Of a DNA stretch of 23,430 nt, positions 16,132 to 22,006 are shown in pieces. The DNA comes from Phosphoribacter sp964647395 (GTDB lineage: Bacteria; Actinomycetota; Actinomycetes; Actinomycetales; Dermatophilaceae). Each line of letters starts with the position of its first letter. Position 1 is the stretch's first letter. The position numbers were made by a program, and so were the translations under genes. The notes below the pieces were generated by a model. That model was not told the DNA's origin. It did no database searches and worked only from the letters and a program-made list of their open reading frames with translations. The stretch spans positions 1-23,430 of the forward strand of contig CAZYHR010000047.1 in NCBI GenBank assembly GCA_964647395.1. Reading direction: 5' to 3'.

Positions 16132-18189
16132 TCAGTCGGCGCTGCCGATGATCCGCTGGATCTCCTCCTTGGTGCTCGCCTCGCGCAACGCGGTGACCTG
16201 GTCGGCCTTGAGGAAGACCCCGGCGAGCTTCTGCAGCAGGGCCAGGTGGTCGTCGCCGGCGCCGGCGATGCCGATGGCGAAGTGCACAGGCTTGCCCTTC
16301 CAGTCGATCGGCTCGGCGTAGCGGACGAACGAGATGCCCGAGCGCTTGATCGCGGCCTTGGCGTCGTTGGTGCCGTGCGGGATCGCCAGGGTGTTGCCGA
16401 CGTGCGTCGACACCGACTTCTCCCGCTCGTGCATCGAGGCCACGTAGGACGGCTCGACGACGCCGGCGGCCACGAGCAGTTCCCCGGCCTCGGTGATCGC
16501 GTCGTCGCGGGTCCGGGCCGCGCCGTCCAGCACGATGCTGTCCAGCGGCAGCAGGGCGCTGACCCCGGGCTGGGCCGCGGTGTCCGGCCCCAGCTCCGTC
16601 GGCGCGCTCGCCGCGGCCGCGGCCGGCGCCGCCGGCCCCGCCCCGGCGCCCACCGGCGCTTCGAGGTTGGTCGTGCGCAGCAGGTCGACGATCTCGTCGT
16701 AGCGCGGGCTGGCCATGAAGTTGTCGACCGAGACGTGGATCGCCGAGCGGGTCTTCTCCCGGGCCCGCGGGGTGAGGTCCTGGTGGCTCACCACGAGGTC
16801 GAAGGTGTCGGTGAGGTTGCTGATCGCCTTGTTGACGACGGTGACCTCCGGGAAGCCGGCCGCCTGGATCTTGCGGCGCAGCACCGACGCACCCATGGCG
16901 GAGGAGCCCATGCCCGCGTCGCAGGCGAACACGATGTCGCGGATCGGGCCGCTCGGGAGGTCGACCAGCCCGGCCGAGCCCGCGCCGGTCGTCGCACCGG
17001 TGAGGGCACCCGAGACCGAGGACTTCTTGCCCTTGAGGGACTCCATCGAGGCGGTCGCGGCGGACAGGTCGCCCTCGTCGTCGGACCGGTCGGTCTTGAG
17101 CAGCAGGGCGGCGACGATGAAGGAAGCGGCGGCGCCGAGGATCCACGACAGGGTGACCCCGATGATGCTGTCCGGCGGGGTCTGGATGTAGACCGCGATG
17201 ATCGAGCCGGGGGCGGCGGGGGCCCGCAGGCCGGAGTTGAACAGCACGTTGACGAAGACCTGGGTCATGCCGCCGGCGATCGCCGCGATGATGAGCTTCG
17301 GCTTGGCCAGGACGTAGGGGAAGTAGATCTCGTGGATGCCGCCGAAGAAGTGGATGATCGCGGCCCCGGGCGCGGACGCCTTGGCCATGCCCTTGCCGAA
17401 CCACATGTAGGCCAGCAGGATGCCCAGGCCGACGGCCGGGTTGGCCTCGAGCAGGAAGAGCACCGACTTGCCCTCGGCCAGCGACTGGTTGGTGCCCAGC
17501 GGGGTGAGCACGCCGTGGTTGATGGCGTTGTTGAGGAACAGCACCTTGGCCGGCTCGATGAAGACCGACGTCAGCGGCAGCAGGCCGCGCTCGACGAGCC
17601 AGCCGACGGCGCTGCCGGCCGCGTTCGCGAACGGCGTGATGACCAGCGGGCCCATCGCGAAGAAGCCGAAGACGGCCAGGATTATGCCCCAGATGCCGGC
17701 GCTGAAGTTGTTGACGAGCATCTCGAAGCCGGGTCGGATGCGGTGCTCCCACAACGCGTCGAGGCGCTTCATCGACCAGCCGCCGAGCGGGCCCATGACC
17801 ATGGCGCCCATGAACATCGGGATGCTCGTGCCGGCGATGACGCCCATCGTCGCGATCGCGCCGACGACGCCGCCGCGCTGCTTGTAGATGTTGTAGCCAC
17901 CGGTGTAGCCGATGAGCAGCGGCAGCAGGTAGGTGATCATCGGGCCGACGATGCCCCCGTCGGCGTAGTCGCCCCAGCCACCGATCTTGGCCACCCAACT
18001 GTCGTCGGTCAGGCCGCCGGTGCCGCCCATGTTGAGCCAGCCGACCTTGATGAACAGAGCGGTGATGAAGCCCCAGGCGATGAAGGCGCCGATGTTCGGC
18101 ATGACCATGTTGGACAGGAATGTCCCGAACTTCTGCACGTGTACGCGCGCCGAGGTGCGCTGGGCCGCGCCCGTCGTCGTTGCCGTCAT
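16132..18189 (-). CDS. mtlA: PTS mannitol-type transporter, EIICBA fusion
   Basis: A 685-residue membrane protein that would import a hexitol, most likely mannitol, and phosphorylate it with phosphate relayed from PEP through HPr. The EIIC domain (about residues 15-370) has multiple membrane helices and the family motif GGIHEIYFPYVL. EIIB follows with its phosphorylated Cys423 in FACDAGMGSS. An Ala/Pro-rich linker leads to EIIA with His605 in LAIPHGTN. All three phosphotransfer sites are intact. The ATG at 18189 is preferred over the in-frame GTG at 18213 because GAAGGGG (18194-18200) lies 4-5 nt upstream of the ATG. A strong promoter (TTGACC, 18 nt, TATAAA) precedes it. It is divergent from a zinc dehydrogenase. 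Confidence 0.93.
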   Translation of the reverse strand: MTATTTGAAQRTSARVHVQKFGTFLSNMVMPNIGAFIAWGFITALFIKVGWLNMGGTGGLTDDSWVAKIGGWGDYADGGIVGPMITYLLPLLIGYTGGYNIYKQRGGVVGAIATMGVIAGTSIPMFMGAMVMGPLGGWSMKRLDALWEHRIRPGFEMLVNNFSAGIWGIILAVFGFFAMGPLVITPFANAAGSAVGWLVERGLLPLTSVFIEPAKVLFLNNAINHGVLTPLGTNQSLAEGKSVLFLLEANPAVGLGILLAYMWFGKGMAKASAPGAAIIHFFGGIHEIYFPYVLAKPKLIIAAIAGGMTQVFVNVLFNSGLRAPAAPGSIIAVYIQTPPDSIIGVTLSWILGAAASFIVAALLLKTDRSDDEGDLSAATASMESLKGKKSSVSGALTGATTGAGSAGLVDLPSGPIRDIVFACDAGMGSSAMGASVLRRKIQAAGFPEVTVVNKAISNLTDTFDLVVSHQDLTPRAREKTRSAIHVSVDNFMASPRYDEIVDLLRTTNLEAPVGAGAGPAAPAAAAASAPTELGPDTAAQPGVSALLPLDSIVLDGAARTRDDAITEAGELLVAAGVVEPSYVASMHEREKSVSTHVGNTLAIPHGTNDAKAAIKRSGISFVRYAEPIDWKGKPVHFAIGIAGAGDDHLALLQKLAGVFLKADQVTALREASTKEEIQRIIGSAD

Positions 18190-18238
18190 GGGTACCCCTT
18201 CGCTGTGAACCACGTCGGTGTGGATCTGTGTGTTTAGT

Positions 18239-18268
18239 TTTATATCCGACCGACCTTGACCGGGTCAA
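18239..18268 (-). promoter_or_regulatory. Sigma-70-type promoter of mtlA
   Basis: On the minus strand, -35 TTGACC (18268-18263), an 18-nt spacer and -10 TATAAA (18244-18239). The surrounding AT-rich stretch stands out in this GC-rich DNA. The leader would be about 43 nt. Confidence 0.7.
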
Positions 18269-18269
18269 G
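18255..18269. promoter_or_regulatory. Palindromic operator-like site between mtlA and the dehydrogenase
   Basis: CTTGACC-G-GGTCAAG is a perfect 7-bp inverted repeat with a 1-nt centre. It covers the mtlA -35 box, and the same sequence offers TTGACC in the plus direction towards the dehydrogenase. A repressor bound here could control both genes. The regulator is not in the window. Confidence 0.55.
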
Positions 18270-18357
18270 AGGTTCTGCGAGGATTCTCGTCAACCGCCAA
18301 CTCATTCGGGCAGAGAACCGCACGCTGCCCGGACCATCACGATGCAAAGGAGCAGCC

Positions 18358-19416
18358 ATGAAGGCGCTGCGCTTCTACGCCCCCGGCGACGTCCGGGTCG
18401 AGGACGTGCCCGAGCCCACCTGCGGCCCGCGGGAGGTCAAGATCCGGGTCCGCAACTGCTCGACCTGCGGGACCGACGTCAAGATCCGCAACAACGGGCA
18501 CGTCAACATCACCGGGACCACCGTCATGGGTCACGAGGTGGCCGGCAAGATCGTCGAGGTGGGAGCCGAGGTCAACGCGGCATACGGCAGTGACTGGCAG
18601 CCGGGCGACCGGGTGCAGGTCATCGCGGCCGTGCCGTGCGGCGACTGCCACGAGTGCCGCAAGGGCTGGATGGAGGTCTGCCAGAACCAGACCTCGGTCG
18701 GCTACCAGTACGACGGCGGCTTCGCGGAGTACATGATCGTGCCGCAGCAGGTGCTCAAGGTCGACGGTCTCAACCGGATCCCGGACAACGTCGGCTTCGA
18801 CGAGGCGTCCGCGGCGGAGCCGTTCGCCTGCGCCATCAACGCCCAGGAGCAACTGGGCATCGAGGCCGGTGACTTCACCGTCGTCTTCGGCGCCGGCCCG
18901 ATCGGCTGCATGCACATCCGGATCGCCCGCGGCGTGCACCAGGTCGGCAAGGTCGTGCTCGTCGACATCAACGCCGAACGGCTGCAGATGTCCGCCGAGG
19001 CGGTCCAGCCCGACTACCTGATCAACTCCGCCGAGCAGGACGTCGTCGCCAAGGTCCTGGAGCTCACCGACGGCCGCGGCGCCGACGTCGTCATCACCGC
19101 GACCCCCGCCAACGTCACCCAGGAGCAGGCCATCGCCATGGCCGCGCGCAACGGCCGCATCTCGTTCTTCGGTGGGCTGCCCAAGACCAACCCGACGATC
19201 ACCTGCGACTCCAACCTCGTGCACTACCGGCAGCTGCACATCCACGGAGCCAACGGCTCGTCACCGACCCACAACAAGCGCGCGCTGGAGTACATCTCGA
19301 CCGGTCAGGTGCCGGTCAAGGACCTCATCACCGCACACATCCCGCTCGAGCGGGTGCTGGACGCCTTCGAGATGGTCGCCAAGGGCGAGGCGATCAAGGT
19401 CACCGTCGAGCCGTAG
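18358..19416 (+). CDS. Zinc-dependent medium-chain dehydrogenase, polyol/hexitol-phosphate type
   Basis: A 352-residue cytoplasmic MDR enzyme. Catalytic zinc ligands are Cys37 (CGTD) with His59-Glu60 (GHE), and the structural zinc is held by Cys94, Cys97, Cys100 and Cys108. The cofactor domain has GAGPIG (178-183) and an acidic Asp203 after the second strand, which favours NAD over NADP. It resembles sorbitol, threonine and galactitol-1-phosphate dehydrogenases. Divergence from a mannitol-type PTS with a shared palindrome suggests that it oxidises the imported hexitol phosphate. No MtlD-type (non-zinc) mannitol-1-phosphate dehydrogenase is present in the window. ATG 18358 has AAAGGAG 6 nt upstream (18346-18352). 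Confidence 0.87.
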   Translation: MKALRFYAPGDVRVEDVPEPTCGPREVKIRVRNCSTCGTDVKIRNNGHVNITGTTVMGHEVAGKIVEVGAEVNAAYGSDWQPGDRVQVIAAVPCGDCHECRKGWMEVCQNQTSVGYQYDGGFAEYMIVPQQVLKVDGLNRIPDNVGFDEASAAEPFACAINAQEQLGIEAGDFTVVFGAGPIGCMHIRIARGVHQVGKVVLVDINAERLQMSAEAVQPDYLINSAEQDVVAKVLELTDGRGADVVITATPANVTQEQAIAMAARNGRISFFGGLPKTNPTITCDSNLVHYRQLHIHGANGSSPTHNKRALEYISTGQVPVKDLITAHIPLERVLDAFEMVAKGEAIKVTVEP

Positions 19417-19721
19417 TCATCGGGTCGAGCAGCCGCACGAGCCGACCGGCAGCACGACACGTGCGCGGCATACCCCCGAGGTATGCCGCGCACGTGCGAC
19501 CCGGGCGGGGATGGATCAGGCGGTCGGAGGTGGCGCCGTTGATCTGCTGCGCGGGTCACCGCGGCGATCACGCTGCCCGCTCCAGACAGACTTCAGGATT
19601 CCTCTCCCCAGGACTCCCCGCCGCACTCCCCGCGGCGTGCCACCATGACACCACACGCAGGGGCACCCCGGACAGGCTTTCGGGGCAACATTCTCGCCTG
19701 CTGAAACGTTTACAGTTCCTT
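19417..19721. other. Intergenic region between convergent dehydrogenase and metallophosphatase genes
   Basis: No gene recognised. It holds a perfect 17-bp terminator stem (19458-19496), a 6-bp stem CGCCGC/GCGGCG (19619-19637), a CCCCG/CGGGG stem (19666-19685) that could end the minus-strand gene, and an AT-richer stretch with CTGAAA ... TTTCAG (19701-19725) overlapping the minus-strand stop codon. Confidence 0.7.
19458..19496. terminator. Terminator with a 17-bp perfect stem after the dehydrogenase
   Basis: Arms 19458-19474 and 19480-19496 are perfectly complementary with a 5-nt loop (CCCGA), 42 nt after the dehydrogenase stop. As at 16066-16113, each arm contains the octamer CGGCATAC/GTATGCCG next to the loop. 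No T-run follows. Confidence 0.85.
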
Positions 19722-21359
19722 TCAGAAGGTGAAGCCCGCGTAGCTGGCCGCCAGGCTCCTGGTGCCGCTGCGCACGTCGTAGACGTAGGTCGAGATGTTG
19801 CCCGCGCGGACGTCGATGGTCAGGGTGCGCACGGTCGCCTTGGTGAGATTGTGGTCGCACTGCAGGTATGCCGCGATGCGGTTGCCGTTGACGCCCACGT
19901 CGGTGCGCTGGCCGTAGCTGCCCACGTGCCCGGAGACGACGATCTTGACGTTGGGGTAGACCTTGACGAGGTTGTCGAAGAGGTACTGCGGGGCGGTCGC
20001 CCCGTAGCCGCCGTTCCACGTGCTCACCGCTGCGCCGGAGGTCAGGTAGGAGTGGGTGACGACGATGACGTTGTGGTCCGGGTGGCCGGCGACCACCTGC
20101 CGCGCCCACTCGACGACGTCCTTGCGCGGCCACGGCTCGAGGGTGAGCACCAGCCACTGCCTGCCCGCGGCCGGGAAGGTCGCCCAGATGTTGTCGACCT
20201 TGCCCGCCTCCATCGCCCCGCGGACGCCGCCGAAGCGGGCCGCGGTGAAGTTGGCGTTGAACTCCTGGGTCTGGCGCTGCAACCAGGTGCTGTTGCAGTT
20301 GGCGCCGAAGCGGGCCCGGCACTCGGGGTTCTTGACGTAGGCGTCGCCGCCGTAGCCGCCCCGGCCGTCCCAGCCGACGACCCGGCTGTCGTGGTTGCCG
20401 ATCGCGACCGTGTAGGGCAGCCCGGCCGCCTCGAGCGGGGCCAGCGCCGACCGGCTGACGTCGTACTGCCGCTGGTCGACCCAGCCCCAGTTGGTGATGT
20501 CACCGACGTGCGCGACGAAGCGGGTGTCCAGCGCCTGGCGCTGCTCGAGGATCCAGTCGACGCGCTGCCGGGAGCGGGTCGAGCCGTCCGTCGTCTCGGT
20601 CTGCGTGTCCGGCACGACGACGATGCTGAACCGGCCGTCGGCGTCCGGATCGGTGCCGGCCGGTGGCGGCGGTGGCGGTGGCGGCGGTGGTGGCGGTGGC
20701 GGTGACGGCGGTGGCGCGATGACCACGTCGCCGGGCGCGGCGTGGAAGGTGACGTGCCCCTCGGTCCAGCCGTCGGCCAGCAGGCGGTCCCGCTCGGCGG
20801 TGCTGACGGTGAAGCGGTGGATCGCCCCCTGGAGCAGCCGGTAGACCGGGATCGTGCACCCCAGCGCGGCGGGGGAGGCGTAGAAGTTGACGCCCTTGTC
20901 GACGTAGCCATAGTTGGCCAGCGCCTTGTCGAGTTCGCTGCCCTCGAGCAGCCAGACGAAGTCACCGCTGTCCGGGTGGTGGATGCGATGCACTGGCAGC
21001 AGACCGTCGACGGGCTTGACCGAGGCGCGCAACGGCGCCCCGAGGTTGACATCGAACCCCCAGAGCGACTCGGCGTTCTGGGCCTCGGTGACCGAGCGGG
21101 CCAGCAGGGTGCGGCCGGTCGAGCTGGAATCGCGTTGCTGGATGGGGTCGGTGAGGCCGGCGCACATCGTCGATTCGTCCGCTGCCGCTGCCGCTGCCGT
21201 GGCCGGCGCCGCGAGCAGGGCCGCGGTCGCCGCGGCCAGCACGGTGGCGGCTGCGACGGCTCGACCCAGGGATCGACGTGGCATGGTTCGGGGCGGCACG
21301 GAGCGAAGCGGCATGGTTCGGGGCGGCATGGTTCGGGGCAGCACGGTTCGAGGCAGCAT
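19722..21359 (-). CDS. Secreted metallophosphatase with DUF5648-like domain and poly-proline linker
   Basis: A 545-residue exported protein. Residues 1-30 are six pentapeptides of the type Met/Val-Pro-Pro-Arg-Thr, followed by a hydrophobic signal core and an Ala-rich cleavage region (to about 62). Next comes a region with the DUF5648 look (PVHRIHHPDSGDFVW, YRLLQGAIHRFTVS, WTEGHVTFHA), then a linker of 14 consecutive prolines near residues 218-240. The C-terminal calcineurin-like phosphoesterase has VVPDTQ, HVGDITNWG, GNHD (321-324), VVTHSY and SGHVG as metal ligands. DxQ replaces the usual DxH at the first site. The start at 21359 has AGAGGGG 7-8 nt upstream. The substrate is unknown; cell-wall or extracellular phosphoester hydrolysis is plausible. 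Confidence 0.85.
   Translation of the reverse strand: MLPRTVLPRTMPPRTMPLRSVPPRTMPRRSLGRAVAAATVLAAATAALLAAPATAAAAAADESTMCAGLTDPIQQRDSSSTGRTLLARSVTEAQNAESLWGFDVNLGAPLRASVKPVDGLLPVHRIHHPDSGDFVWLLEGSELDKALANYGYVDKGVNFYASPAALGCTIPVYRLLQGAIHRFTVSTAERDRLLADGWTEGHVTFHAAPGDVVIAPPPSPPPPPPPPPPPPPPAGTDPDADGRFSIVVVPDTQTETTDGSTRSRQRVDWILEQRQALDTRFVAHVGDITNWGWVDQRQYDVSRSALAPLEAAGLPYTVAIGNHDSRVVGWDGRGGYGGDAYVKNPECRARFGANCNSTWLQRQTQEFNANFTAARFGGVRGAMEAGKVDNIWATFPAAGRQWLVLTLEPWPRKDVVEWARQVVAGHPDHNVIVVTHSYLTSGAAVSTWNGGYGATAPQYLFDNLVKVYPNVKIVVSGHVGSYGQRTDVGVNGNRIAAYLQCDHNLTKATVRTLTIDVRAGNISTYVYDVRSGTRSLAASYAGFTF
21281..21355 (-). repeat. Five 15-bp repeats in the signal-peptide coding region
   Basis: On the plus strand, units GCATGGTTCGGGGCG with variations start at 21281, 21296, 21311, 21326 and 21341, and a partial unit holds the start codon. 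They encode the N-terminal pentapeptides of the metallophosphatase. Each unit boundary carries an in-frame ATG or GTG. Confidence 0.92.
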
Positions 21360-21448
21360 GGACAGTCCCCTCTCAGGTCCCGGACAGGGAGATGCGACCT
21401 GGTCAAGGCGGTCAGGCGGGTGGACGGGCCCGCGACGCCCTGGGGAGA

Positions 21449-21476
21449 TTACTACCGGCGGCACGGCGAGGGTCAA
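21449..21476 (-). promoter_or_regulatory. Candidate promoter of the metallophosphatase gene
   Basis: On the minus strand, -35 TTGACC (21476-21471), a 16-nt spacer and -10 TAGTAA (21454-21449), with TAATCT (21451-21446) as an alternative -10. It leaves a leader of about 80-90 nt before the ATG. Confidence 0.45.
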
Positions 21477-21593
21477 CCGTCGTCCCGCGGCAGAACCGAC
21501 GAATCGGGCGCGGCTCCGCACCGGCGAGACGAAGATCACGGCACGTCTGACGCGCGGGTGACCGCGCGGCATACCGTCGTCGTCGGGTGCCGA

Positions 21594-21959
21594 TCAGCCT
21601 TCGGCCAGGCGGGAGCGGACCACGTCGACGAGCACCGCGGCCTGGCTGTGCGCCGCGTCCTTGGTGGCGGTCAGCAACGTCAGGTGCGGGTGTTCCCGGG
21701 CCAACTCGAGAAGCCGGGACAGCGCCGACGACCCGTCGAGCTCGCGGCGATAGCGGTCGGCGAACTGCGCGAACCGCTCCGGGCGGTGGCCGTACCAGCG
21801 GCGCAGTTCGGTGGTCGGTGCCACCTCGCGCAGCCACTCGCCGAGGTCCAGGTCGGCCTTGGCGACCCCCCGCGGCCAGATCCGGTCCACCAGCACCCGG
21901 TAGCCGTCGCCGGGGCCGGGCTGGTCGTAAACCCTCGCGTAGCTCACCCGATTTTCCAC
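21594..21959 (-). CDS. DUF488 family protein
   Basis: A 121-residue cytoplasmic protein of the DUF488 family, whose biochemical role is not established. Recognisable stretches are YRVLVDRIWPRG, the central RRWYGHRPERFAQFADRYRREL and the C-terminal LTLLTATKDAAHSQAAVL, which correspond to the conserved blocks of short DUF488 proteins. GTG 21959 is chosen because a TACACT box lies 7 nt upstream; longer versions lack support and would run into the ctaD leader. It is divergent from ctaD with overlapping promoter elements and lies downstream of no other minus-strand gene in the window. Confidence 0.85.
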   Translation of the reverse strand: MENRVSYARVYDQPGPGDGYRVLVDRIWPRGVAKADLDLGEWLREVAPTTELRRWYGHRPERFAQFADRYRRELDGSSALSRLLELAREHPHLTLLTATKDAAHSQAAVLVDVVRSRLAEG

Positions 21960-21966
21960 GGTTACG

Positions 21967-21972
21967 AGTGTA
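21967..21972 (-). promoter_or_regulatory. -10 element TACACT of the DUF488 gene, leaderless type
   Basis: TACACT on the minus strand ends 7 nt before the GTG at 21959. It overlaps by 2 bp the TAAGAT box that may serve ctaD on the other strand. Confidence 0.5.
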
Positions 21973-21976
21973 AGAT
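21971..21976 (+). promoter_or_regulatory. Candidate -10 element TAAGAT of ctaD
   Basis: TAAGAT lies 30 nt before the GTG at 22007, followed by the ribosome binding site GGGAGG (21993-21998). No convincing -35 is visible. Confidence 0.4.
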
Positions 21977-22006
21977 ATCGACTACCTGTCGAGGGAGGCA
22001 ACCGCT

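Noticed and set aside
18190..18213. GTG at 18213 as the mtlA start
   Set aside because: The ATG at 18189 has a well-spaced ribosome binding site, which the longer reading would translate.
16090..18237. A 715-codon plus-strand ORF antisense to mtlA
   Set aside because: Composition is that of a shadow frame (runs of Arg, Gly, Asp, Val); mtlA on the minus strand has all catalytic residues.
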